Part shown: positions 1 to 7,873 of the stretch, piece after piece
Layout of the letters: each line of letters begins with the position of its first letter
Numbering within the stretch: position 1 is the stretch's first letter
DNA from: Parabacteroides goldsteinii
GTDB taxonomy: Bacteria > Bacteroidota > Bacteroidia > Bacteroidales > Tannerellaceae
Reading direction: 5' to 3'
NCBI RefSeq assembly: GCF_015550595.1
Contig: NZ_JADNBB010000006.1
Location: forward strand, 121,877-185,876
DNA length: 64,000 nucleotides
The notes under the pieces: generated by a model
Databases searched by the model: none
What the model was told of the DNA's origin: nothing
The model's input: the letters and a program-made list of their open reading frames with translations, nothing else
Made by a program: the position numbers and the translations under genes

Positions 1-150
1 AGTACCAATTGCTCACGAACGTTCGTAGTTGCCACTTATAACTTACTGCCGGGGCTCCCCGGGGTAATTTCAACAGGGCAAGCCCTGCGGACAACCGGAT
101 TCGTCTGAATCTTGACGCTACCGTATGCCGTAACTAACGGTATTCTGAAG
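1..150 (-). repeat. Partial DGR-like cassette C (cut by window edge)
   Basis: This is the right-hand part of a repeat that runs off the left edge. It holds the conserved non-variable half shared with the cassettes at 220-486 and 557-823, including the GC-rich palindrome CCGGGGCTCCCCGG at 49-62, and the first codons of the variable half. Those codons read Tyr-Trp-Asn-Ser-Val on the minus strand, so it differs from both other cassettes at the same codon pair that varies elsewhere. The repeat period is about 337 bp. I infer that the array continues to the left. Confidence 0.75.
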
Positions 151-219
151 TCCAAACTATTTTCTTATACTTTTCTCTTTTTTATACTAAATAATCACAA
201 ACTATCAGGCTTAAAGACT

Positions 220-486
220 CAAACCAGTCCCGGACACAGCGAACATACCAGCTATTGGTGTCGTTGTTGTTGTTGGTATTGCCATTGTTGAAGTTCACGA
301 TCCAGTGTTTGCCACTACTGTTGACCGTACTACTCCAGTAGTAATTGCTCACGAACGTTCGTAGTTGCCACTTATAACTTACTGCCGGGGCTCCCCGGGG
401 TAATTTCAACAGGGCAAGCCCTGCGGACAACCGGATTCGTCTAAATCTTAACGCTACCGTATGCCGTAACTAGCGGTATTCTGAAG
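220..486 (-). repeat. DGR-like cassette A: template-like copy of the adhesin 3' end
   Basis: A complete repeat unit. Its variable half (229-357) aligns without gaps to the adhesin 3' end at 939-1067. By hand I count 19 differences, 14 of them where the cassette has adenine on the coding (minus) strand. The cassette reads as an Asn-rich peptide with a run of four Asn codons in the stretch that matches the adhesin's NND segment. The other half (358-486) is not shared with the adhesin but is nearly identical in all cassettes. An 82-codon frame crosses it but opens with TTG, has no recognised signal and is not called as a gene. It may be a template repeat, a spare variable repeat, or a silent donor. 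Confidence 0.7.
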
Positions 487-556
487 TTTAAACTATTTCT
501 TATACCTGTTTTCTCCTTTACTTAAATAATTACATGACAATCAGATTTACAGATTC

Positions 557-823
557 CAAACCAGTCCCGGACACAGCGAACATATTTGCTGTTGGTGTCG
601 TTGTTGTTGTTGGTATTGCCATTGTTGAAGTTCACGATCCAGTGGTTGCCACTACTGTAGACCGTACTACTCCAGTAGTTATTGCTCACAAACGTTCGTA
701 GTTGTCACTTATAACTTACTGCCGGGGCTCCCCGGGGTAATTCTAACAGGGCAAGCCCTGTGGACAACCGGATTCGTCTGAATCTTGACGCTACCGTATG
801 CCGTAACTAACGGTATTCTGAAG
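557..823 (-). repeat. DGR-like cassette B: template-like copy of the adhesin 3' end
   Basis: Second complete unit, 337 bp from cassette A. The 129-bp variable half (566-694) aligns without gaps to adhesin positions 939-1067. Of 15 differences counted by hand, 13 fall at adenines of the cassette's coding strand. Examples of cassette codon to adhesin codon are AAC to TAC (twice), AAC to GGC (twice), AAT to TTT, AAC to ACC, ATC to GTC and AAT to AGT. The 3' boundary is a GC-rich constant stretch encoding RCVRD in both, as expected for the constant end of a DGR repeat. Cassettes A and B also differ from each other at several of these Asn codons. Confidence 0.72.
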
Positions 824-876
824 TCCAAACTATTCTTTTATATCATAAGCATACCTCCTTTTTATTTTCAAATTTC

Positions 877-894
877 GACCGCCTTACGGCGGTC
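877..894. other. Perfect 7-bp hairpin with 4-base loop just past the adhesin stop codon
   Basis: GACCGCC and GGCGGTC arms enclose TTAC (GTAA on the coding strand). It lies about 33 bp beyond the stop codon of the adhesin at 928. In characterised DGRs a short hairpin or cruciform with a 4-base loop follows the variable repeat and aids homing, and this one is in that place. The alternative is a transcription terminator, but on the minus strand it is followed by an A-rich stretch and not a T-run, which makes that less likely. Confidence 0.55.
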
Positions 895-927
895 TTTGGG
901 TTTCAAATTGTTAAATTGATAAATTGT

Positions 928-3900
928 TCAGTTTTTATCCCGGACACAGCGAACATATTTGCTGTAGGTGTCGTTGTTGTAGCCGGTAAAGCCATTGGTG
1001 AAGTTCACGACCCAGTGGCCGCCACTACTGTAGACCGTACTACTCCAGTACCAACTGCTCACGAACGCTGTGAAGCCGCTCTCTCCCTGTAACGCAGCCT
1101 TATTATTATACATAGTTACCAGCTGATCCTTCGATGGCAAATACCAATCACTTTTTCCTTCTGCTGTAAGGTTACTACAATATGAGTTAGCACTACTCCA
1201 ATTCATGACACCTCCATCCGTTTTACATACTTGAAGGTTACCAACATAAGCTCCGGTTTCCCCAGCCGCCTGCGTAGCACTGAATGCCAGTGTACGCGCA
1301 GGACTGGCACCGCTTGCCGATAAGGTAAATGAACCCGTACGCTCAGCACCGGTATTGGCAGCACCCGTAAAAGTGATCGTTGCATTTCCGGTACCACTGG
1401 TAGGACTCACCGTTATGCCATTTTGGGTTGCCGGTGTTATTGTCCACGCTAAACCGGCTGTCGCGGTAACCGAACCCGTTACTTTGCTGTTTGCGGCAGC
1501 TGCTATTTGGCCCGACGGATTCGTTCGGCTAAAACTAGAAGCAGCTTGCTTGATTTCTACATCTTTTGTCATATTACCGGCTTTCACTGTAACGGTGGCT
1601 TTCCGTTCAGTACCATTTGGATTAACAGAACCAGTCTGATAAGTCAACGTCTGATTAGAACCGGTTGTGATTCCACCATTGGTAGAAGCAGTACCATTGG
1701 TTATCGTTAGCCACGAAGGAAAGCCGGCAGTGAAAGTATAGGACAAATCCTTGGTTCCTTTCATTGTATATGTACCACTGGCATTTGCTGTTGCAGCCAA
1801 TGCTGCTGTCGGATTGATAGAAGCAACTAACGAAGAGGGCGACTGGGTCACTGTAATCGTTTTAGTCAACCCCGCATCCGTACTACTGACGGCACTACCC
1901 GCTTTTACAGTTATTGTTCCTGCACGGGTGGAAGCATCCGGATTGACGACAGCACTATAAGTGATAGTCTGGGCAGTGCCAGTCGTGTTGTTTGTTCCGT
2001 TGGTCGTGCTTGTCAAAGTCAGCCAATTACCGGTAGAAGCTACACCCACATTCCACGACAACCCCGCAGTAGCGGTAAAAGTGGAAGCATTACCCGTAGA
2101 AGCTTCCGCAACGACTGTCTTGGTGGCTGCATCTACACTCAAGGTTGCACCCGACTGGTTTAGAACGATATTTCCTGTCGGACCTGTAGAACCATCACCC
2201 GCACGAACGGTAATCGTACCGCTACGGGTAGAAGAAGACGGATTAACGGCTGCCGTATAGTTGATCGTCTGAGGCCCTCCGGTAGTAGGTGTTCCCGCTC
2301 CTCCGGTATTTATAGTAATCCAGTCACCCTTCGTTATACTCGATGCCCAAGCTAATCCTGCGGTGGCCGTAAACGAAGCATCACCGGTCGCACCTTTTGC
2401 AACTATACTGTTAATAGTCGAACCGTTAACGGTCGAACCTGCCTGACTGACAGCTATCTCCTGCTTCAACCCAGTGTAAGCGGCATCACCCACCGAAGCA
2501 CCGGCTTTCACCGTGATTTTACCGGTACGCACCTGTGCAGACGGATTAGCAGAGCCGGCCTTTACTTGTAATCCTTGTGCACCTGCCGGTGCTTCACTAC
2601 CAGATGTACCCGGATTAGTAGCCGACCAGGCCAGCCATTCGCCACCGCTCAATGCAGCAGACCAACGCAAACCCTCGGTAGCCGTAAAAGAAGAAGAGCC
2701 TTCAGAACCGGTAGTTGCAGCCAAAGAAACAGAACTGCCTTTTGTCAGCGTCGAACCGCTCTGGGTGATCGTTATTTCCTGATCAACTCCATTCACTTCA
2801 ATGTTAAAAGATACAGACCTCTTGTCTGCTCTGGGATTAGCCTCCACAGACTTAAAGACCACCTTGGCAGGACCCTGGTGCGTAATAGTTGCACCCAAAG
2901 GGATGTCTTTTCCGTTTAATACCGCAGACAACCACGCAGGCATATCGAATATCCACTCCTGCCCCGGACGGGCAGTGATCTGTATCTCTTTTTCACCACC
3001 TTTTTTGGCAGGCATTTCAGTAGGATCGACCTCGATATCCGGTATCTCGCCAACCGTGATACGCTCGTCGGATACGTCTATACCTACCAAAGTAACATTC
3101 ATCGTATAATGCGAATTGCGTTCGATATCATAATTATTCTCGTTACGACCGGGATAAAACCGAAACGTAACATCTTTATAAGTAACACCGCCCTGCACGG
3201 CATTGCCGGTCAACTCGATACAGGTGGCATTCGTTACGCCACGACCGATCTTCTTCTTTTCGGACTCGACGATGTTGTCACCGCTGACCGTACCCGCCAT
3301 ATTTTCAGGCAAATACCAGTAAACGGTAGCACCAGAACTACTGCCTGTACCGGTATAGTTTTTATATTCAACACCAGTCAATTGTCCTGTCGGAGCCTCC
3401 ACCTGCGAAACGGATGGAGCATTCTTCAAAGTGACCGATGTAGGGGTAAAAGCAAAATCAGCACCCATCGAATAGCTAAAACTGATCTTGGCAAGGAGAC
3501 GGGTCAGCTCCACGGTAATATCTTTCACACCGCCGGCAACAACCTCACCTTCCCATTTACCCACCATTTTACACAAGTTATTATCAGGCAAGCCCGTTCC
3601 CGATGATGCATATGGCAATGTCTGTTTCTTCAATGTAGTTTCATCGACAACTGCCCCCAGATCACCTGCGTTTGATACGAAATACACATGACTCTTACTA
3701 CCATTCTGGCTCTGCTTCAGTTTCAGGTTGACAGTAGTGCCGGTCATGGAAGATATATACTGGTTAAACAAACGCTTACCGGTCGTGGCATCATACTGCC
3801 CCACCCACAGGCTGGCGATCTGGCTTTCCTGCGCTTCCGACAATGCAGTGGCGGCTTTGGTCTGCACCGAGTCCTTTACTCCGACAGCCAGCGTGTCCGA

Positions 3901-4155
3901 TTCGATCGTACCGGCGGGAGTGAATGTAATGCTACGCGTCACGGGAGTCCGGTTAGCCAGCACATTCAGGTTAAACCCCGCATCCACATCCTTCAAAGCA
4001 TGAGGCGGGATTACATCCTCTTCCACATCGGTCTGTGTGCAACTGCCGGCAAACAACAGAAGCAATACCACAAACAACCACGCCAACGACAAGCCGATAC
4101 GTAACCGTCCGATTCCCGTTAAAGGTTTGCGCCTTGTTTTACTTTCTCGTTTCAT
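928..4155 (-). CDS. Pilus-associated adhesin lipoprotein: fimbrillin-like N-terminus, BACON-like repeats, DUF1566-type variable C-terminus
   Basis: A 1075-residue surface protein. The signal peptide ends in a lipobox (AGSC, Cys39), followed by a T-R-S motif of the kind cut by trypsin-like proteases when type V pilins mature. Residues to about 380 look like a fimbrillin (Mfa-like) domain. From about 385 to 960 there are roughly six Ig-like repeats ending in Gln-(A/S)-(G/A/P) strands and carrying W-L/W-I motifs, typical of BACON domains. The last 110 residues match the DUF1566/C-type-lectin-like type (WYLPSKDQL, YWSST, YVRCVRD). The final 43 codons correspond to the downstream cassettes and show adenine-biased variation. 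It is read after the fimbrillin genes and probably sits at the pilus tip as the binding subunit. ATG start with a long basic N-region. The ligand cannot be told from sequence. Confidence 0.8.
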   Translation of the reverse strand: MKRESKTRRKPLTGIGRLRIGLSLAWLFVVLLLLFAGSCTQTDVEEDVIPPHALKDVDAGFNLNVLANRTPVTRSITFTPAGTIESDTLAVGVKDSVQTKAATALSEAQESQIASLWVGQYDATTGKRLFNQYISSMTGTTVNLKLKQSQNGSKSHVYFVSNAGDLGAVVDETTLKKQTLPYASSGTGLPDNNLCKMVGKWEGEVVAGGVKDITVELTRLLAKISFSYSMGADFAFTPTSVTLKNAPSVSQVEAPTGQLTGVEYKNYTGTGSSSGATVYWYLPENMAGTVSGDNIVESEKKKIGRGVTNATCIELTGNAVQGGVTYKDVTFRFYPGRNENNYDIERNSHYTMNVTLVGIDVSDERITVGEIPDIEVDPTEMPAKKGGEKEIQITARPGQEWIFDMPAWLSAVLNGKDIPLGATITHQGPAKVVFKSVEANPRADKRSVSFNIEVNGVDQEITITQSGSTLTKGSSVSLAATTGSEGSSSFTATEGLRWSAALSGGEWLAWSATNPGTSGSEAPAGAQGLQVKAGSANPSAQVRTGKITVKAGASVGDAAYTGLKQEIAVSQAGSTVNGSTINSIVAKGATGDASFTATAGLAWASSITKGDWITINTGGAGTPTTGGPQTINYTAAVNPSSSTRSGTITVRAGDGSTGPTGNIVLNQSGATLSVDAATKTVVAEASTGNASTFTATAGLSWNVGVASTGNWLTLTSTTNGTNNTTGTAQTITYSAVVNPDASTRAGTITVKAGSAVSSTDAGLTKTITVTQSPSSLVASINPTAALAATANASGTYTMKGTKDLSYTFTAGFPSWLTITNGTASTNGGITTGSNQTLTYQTGSVNPNGTERKATVTVKAGNMTKDVEIKQAASSFSRTNPSGQIAAAANSKVTGSVTATAGLAWTITPATQNGITVSPTSGTGNATITFTGAANTGAERTGSFTLSASGASPARTLAFSATQAAGETGAYVGNLQVCKTDGGVMNWSSANSYCSNLTAEGKSDWYLPSKDQLVTMYNNKAALQGESGFTAFVSSWYWSSTVYSSGGHWVVNFTNGFTGYNNDTYSKYVRCVRDKN

Positions 4156-4189
4156 TGTATTTCGTTTTTAATATATTTTGTTTCAACTA

Positions 4190-4212
4190 TTGTCAGATCT
4201 AAATTCTGACAA
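4190..4212. promoter_or_regulatory. Inverted repeat in the adhesin leader
   Basis: TTGTCAGA and TCTGACAA arms separated by 7 bases lie 35-57 bp upstream of the adhesin start codon. It could be an operator or a leader stem-loop. No function can be assigned from sequence. Confidence 0.35.
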
Positions 4213-4235
4213 ATAATCAGTTTGCTAATTTCCAC

Positions 4236-4276
4236 CAATAAAAAACCCCAACATTCTTTTGACAGATGATGGGGTT
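4236..4276 (-). terminator. Intrinsic terminator of the YhcG-type nuclease gene
   Basis: On the minus strand AACCCCA pairs with TGGGGTT across a 19-base loop and is followed by a T-run. It lies about 30 bp beyond the stop codon at 4305. The right arm also belongs to the inverted repeat that brackets the gene. Confidence 0.65.
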
Positions 4277-4304
4277 CAGACTACAGGATAATAAAATGTA
4301 ATCG

Positions 4305-5342
4305 TTACATATTCATTAAAGTTTCTAGCTTTTTAGCAATAGTATCCGTATCCGGAAGATATTCCCGATAAGCTTCCGGCAACTTGGATGAAAGAGCATA
4401 AGTAGCCACACCGATAGGTAAGTTGGAATTTTTCAAAGCATACTCGACAATCATACGACTCTTAGACTTACAGATAATTATACCGATAGAGGAATTCTCA
4501 TGCGGAAGTTTTACGGTATCATTCAACACATTCAAATAAAACTCCATCTTTCCTTTGTACTCAGGTTTAAACTCACCTATCTTTAACTCCACAGCGATCA
4601 TTGCCTGTAATCGTCTGTTATAAAGCAGTAGATCAATAAAATATTCTCTATTGTCTACAATGAGCCGATATTGATTGCCAATAAATGAAAAATCTGCTCC
4701 GAAATCAATCAGGAAAGCCCTGATATTTTTAATAATAGACTGCTCCAGTTCCTCTTCTGAATATTCATTTTCCAAACCGGTGAATCCCCACGAGTATTCA
4801 TCTTTTACAGCCAGTATTGCCTGATTCTTTAATTCTTCGGGCAATGTCGTATCAAAATTAGTCTGTCCAAGTAAATACTTTTCAAAGGTCTGCAACTCAA
4901 TCTTATTGATAAGTAAATCTTTCGTCCAACCATACTTCCGGGTAGCCAAAATATAAAATTGACGTTCCTGTGTATTCTTACACCTGGTCATAATAACAAT
5001 ATGCTTCGACCAGCTAATTTCTCCAACTAATGGTTGGAGAATTGCATCAGCCTGATATTCTTTGTAAAATCGGGCCATATCCCAAAGATTAGAAGTACCA
5101 AACCCTTTAATCCCCGGAAACTCTTTCTGAATATCTTTCGAAAGATTCTCAACAACAGATCTTCCCCAGCCCAACTGATTTTGTTGCTCATATATACGCC
5201 GACCTAACTCCCAATAAAGAGATATCATTTCCTTATTGACAGCTTTCATTGCTTCATATTGAGCAGAACGAATACGGGATTTAACTTCATAAAGGAATAG
5301 GGAATATTCCTTTGTTTCTGAAATGTTTGTGTTATTATTCAT
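4305..5342 (-). CDS. YhcG/DUF1016-type PDDEXK nuclease family protein
   Basis: The N-terminal half is the DUF1016 helical domain (LYWELGRRIYEQQ, then LSKDIQKEFPGIKGFGTSNLWDM in two pieces). The C-terminal half is a PDDEXK-fold nuclease domain with the expected Asp in FIDLLLYN and the E-x-K of AVELK. YhcG relatives have been linked to DNA repair and to phage or plasmid defence; the role here is unknown. The frame can be extended to a TTG at 5366, but the ATG at 5342 is preferred because a -7 promoter box overlaps the TTG. The gene has its own promoter and terminator, sits inside a pilus operon it does not resemble, and is bracketed by inverted copies of CTGAACCCCA (4270-4279 and 5429-5438). 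It looks inserted. Confidence 0.85.
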   Translation of the reverse strand: MNNNTNISETKEYSLFLYEVKSRIRSAQYEAMKAVNKEMISLYWELGRRIYEQQNQLGWGRSVVENLSKDIQKEFPGIKGFGTSNLWDMARFYKEYQADAILQPLVGEISWSKHIVIMTRCKNTQERQFYILATRKYGWTKDLLINKIELQTFEKYLLGQTNFDTTLPEELKNQAILAVKDEYSWGFTGLENEYSEEELEQSIIKNIRAFLIDFGADFSFIGNQYRLIVDNREYFIDLLLYNRRLQAMIAVELKIGEFKPEYKGKMEFYLNVLNDTVKLPHENSSIGIIICKSKSRMIVEYALKNSNLPIGVATYALSSKLPEAYREYLPDTDTIAKKLETLMNM

Positions 5343-5363
5343 AGTTACAGTTTTTGTTGTCTG

Positions 5364-5371
5364 CAAAGATA
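5364..5371 (-). promoter_or_regulatory. -7 promoter box for the YhcG-type gene
   Basis: TATCTTTG on the minus strand matches the Bacteroidales -7 consensus TAnnTTTG exactly and lies about 22 bp upstream of the ATG at 5342. No clear -33 element is seen. Confidence 0.55.
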
Positions 5372-5491
5372 ACTTTTTTCTCTATTCTAATGAAAATCTA
5401 ACACAAAATATTCTCTTTTTTCCCTAATCTGAACCCCACCATGTCAAAGAACGCTTCGGTTTTTAATTTTTCCTGCAATCAGAAGAGATCA

Positions 5492-6661
5492 TCAACCTCC
5501 ACCTACATTCATATCGTTCCAGTTTATCACTTTCCAGGTGGCTACCGTTATCGTCGTTCCGATCCCTTCGTTTATATCGGGATCGGGGTACGGGCTATCG
5601 GGGCCTCCCACATTGTCGTCTCTAAAGGCGATTGCATTCCATTCCAGCACCTTCATCAACAAACTGCTTTCATTGTTCTTTACCTCCAAGGTGAAGATGT
5701 AACGTTTACCTTCGTCGAAAGAGATATTCTTGTCGATCGTCGCTTTCAGCGTCGCTGTTTCATTATCCCTTACCACCGTTATTTCCACATCGAAAGGCAA
5801 GCTGTTTTTAGGCAGGACAACACCTTTGGTTTTATTCAGGCCGCAACCATCCGGATCAGATTCCGGCTCCACTTCTTCAAACTCCTCTGCGCTAAAGACT
5901 ACCTGTGCTTCCACCCCGGAAGCTCCCCCTGTAGGAGAAATCCCGGTGTCGCTACCGGCAATCAGGCCGGCAGCAGAAGAAGAAATCTTTTTGATCACCA
6001 AGTCGGTTCCATACAGCTTCTCGAAAGGAAGGGCATTATCCGGCGAGGGAGCCACATTAAAGACCACCTGCGCACATTTCCGGCTGAACGTACCCAGTGT
6101 TACCAGACGGGAGTCCTTCGTCACCGCTACTCCCCGCACAAAAGAGGTCATCACATCTTCCTTATGCGGAAGGCCGGTTATTTTATAATAGCCGTCATCC
6201 CCTTCCTGTAGCGGACGCGCCGGAGAGACAGCATAGAAATCGTATACCCCTCCCCTCACGGTTAGCCCTTTGGCCTCGCCATCTATCTTTTTCCCGTTTC
6301 CATCCACACAACAGGGGATCAAAGTGCCGTCGGCTCCTACCGCATAGGTCGCTTCAAACGAAGGGGCGGTTGTAGAAAAAGAGGCCTCCTGAGGCTTATC
6401 TCCCACATAGCCGGTAAAGTAAGCACCGATACGCACGGTAGCTCCCTCAGGCAGAAGAGTCGGCAACGGAGTAACTTCCTCCCCCGCACGGGTCAGGAGT
6501 TCAGGCACGCCCAAGTCGGGTTTACCGAAACTGATTGCTACCGGCCGGCTCTCTTCCGGCACGATCTCCTCCACCGGGCCTGCCGTACACCCCGCCAGCA
6601 GACCACCGGCCAGTAGCCTGATCAGATATAACTGTATTCGATTCCGTTTCATTCTATTCAT
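5492..6661 (-). CDS. Fimbrillin-family lipoprotein (seventh and last of the array)
   Basis: About 389 residues. A lipobox (LLAGC) at Cys25 is followed by a short linker and an L-T-R-A motif, the usual maturation site for type V pilins. The body has the fimbrillin (Mfa-like) pattern, with an early strand giving YAVSPARP and a C-terminal strand ending in KVINWNDMN, the Trp that closes most members here. The frame extends to a TTG at 6667. I use the ATG at 6661; the ATG at 6652 is also possible. It may be an accessory or anchoring subunit, but which subunit cannot be decided from sequence. It is the last pilus gene before the inserted nuclease. Confidence 0.75.
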   Translation of the reverse strand: MNRMKRNRIQLYLIRLLAGGLLAGCTAGPVEEIVPEESRPVAISFGKPDLGVPELLTRAGEEVTPLPTLLPEGATVRIGAYFTGYVGDKPQEASFSTTAPSFEATYAVGADGTLIPCCVDGNGKKIDGEAKGLTVRGGVYDFYAVSPARPLQEGDDGYYKITGLPHKEDVMTSFVRGVAVTKDSRLVTLGTFSRKCAQVVFNVAPSPDNALPFEKLYGTDLVIKKISSSAAGLIAGSDTGISPTGGASGVEAQVVFSAEEFEEVEPESDPDGCGLNKTKGVVLPKNSLPFDVEITVVRDNETATLKATIDKNISFDEGKRYIFTLEVKNNESSLLMKVLEWNAIAFRDDNVGGPDSPYPDPDINEGIGTTITVATWKVINWNDMNVGGG

Positions 6662-6722
6662 TTTCAATTCTTAATTGTTAGCGGGAGGGGTATCGCTCCC
6701 CGCCCGCCCTGTTTACGGCAAC

Positions 6723-7850
6723 CTATTCTACCGGAACGTCGGTGCTTCCACCTTCATTCCAGCCGGCTACTTGTATATCCGCTATCTCGATGCCTTGCGG
6801 AAGCATCTGAATATTATAGATATAATTGTTTCCCTTCAACCAGTTGGCGGTAAAAGTACCGGGAGTACTGCTTCCTTCGCCAGGAGCCATCGTAAAGACA
6901 CGGCCATCATCGAGCGTTAGCTCCAACGTGACAGCTATGCCCGTCACAGGGATCACCAGCCCGAAGGCCTGTACCGACACCTTTTTAGGATCGGTGACAT
7001 TCGTCCCTATACCACGCATATCTCCGTCGGCCGTGAACCATAATTCATCTACAGCAGTCGTCGTGCCACTCAACTCGCCCGTTTCCAGACTTAACTTGGC
7101 GGAAGTAGACTTTTTAAAACCCGCGCTGCTTTTCAATACGACCTTCTTTACAGTGCTGCCCGCAAAAGCAGAACCTCCATCCGCTTCCAGAATACGGAAA
7201 CTGACCTTCGCCAGTGCATGATGCATCGTGAGCGACACTTCCGGATTCCACCGGTCGACCTCGGTTGAAGCCTTGCAATACAGGTAATCATCCTGATCGG
7301 ACTCCCACTGTACATCGGTAGAAGCATCCACCGGATTACCGCCGTCGCTGAAGTAAAACTTCTGCTTATCCAATACCTTTATACTACTCATTAAAGGTAC
7401 TTTCGGATTGCCTGACAGCGACACGCTCTTCTCCACCGGTGAAAAAGCATACACCGTTCCTTTATCCGAATACAAAAGAAGCTGTTCTTCCCCTTCCGCT
7501 AGTTGCCAGACAGCCGGATCGACCTGCGTATTGTAAGTGAACACCTGGGTATTATTTCCGCTGGCATAGACACTCACCGAACCGCTGCTGCTCTGCTTCG
7601 TGACACAAAGCCCGACCGTAGTCAACGGATTCGGATTGGTGTCACCGCCTGCGGGACCTCCGGTCACCAGGCTTCTCGTTTCTATCTCCACCGACAAGCC
7701 CAGGTTCTTTACCGACAAAGGGACACCTTTGTCTTTCCCCCCGTCTCCTCCATCGCCACCGGCTACCGGCAAAACGATGTCGGCCTGTGTACAGGCAGTA
7801 CACAAAGACAGGAAGACCGCTAGCGGAAATGTATATAGATTCTGTTTCAT
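6723..7850 (-). CDS. Fimbrillin-family lipoprotein
   Basis: 375 residues. Signal peptide with lipobox ending at Cys20 (LCTAC), a Gly/Asp-rich linker, then an E-T-R-S motif fitting trypsin-type pilin processing. The segment SLTMHHALAKVSFRI is the conserved fimbrillin core strand, and the C-terminus closes with IQVAGWNEG. It is closest in layout to the neighbour at 7874-9199, which has the same MHHA core. The gap to that gene is 23 bp, so the two are co-transcribed. Its role as shaft or minor pilin is not resolved. Confidence 0.78.
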   Translation of the reverse strand: MKQNLYTFPLAVFLSLCTACTQADIVLPVAGGDGGDGGKDKGVPLSVKNLGLSVEIETRSLVTGGPAGGDTNPNPLTTVGLCVTKQSSSGSVSVYASGNNTQVFTYNTQVDPAVWQLAEGEEQLLLYSDKGTVYAFSPVEKSVSLSGNPKVPLMSSIKVLDKQKFYFSDGGNPVDASTDVQWESDQDDYLYCKASTEVDRWNPEVSLTMHHALAKVSFRILEADGGSAFAGSTVKKVVLKSSAGFKKSTSAKLSLETGELSGTTTAVDELWFTADGDMRGIGTNVTDPKKVSVQAFGLVIPVTGIAVTLELTLDDGRVFTMAPGEGSSTPGTFTANWLKGNNYIYNIQMLPQGIEIADIQVAGWNEGGSTDVPVE

Positions 7851-7873
7851 GGGCTTTGTTTTAATGGAAATGA

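Noticed and set aside
182-430. 82-codon minus-strand frame inside cassette A
   Set aside because: It opens with TTG, has no signal peptide and its first half matches nothing in the adhesin. It is better explained as a by-product of the template-like cassette.
1-823. CRISPR array
   Set aside because: The repeats are about 267 bp with 70-bp gaps, far too long for CRISPR, and no cas genes are present.
5441-6211. Long plus-strand frame (256 codons) opposite the last fimbrillin gene
   Set aside because: Antisense shadow: no family motif and no leader or promoter of its own.
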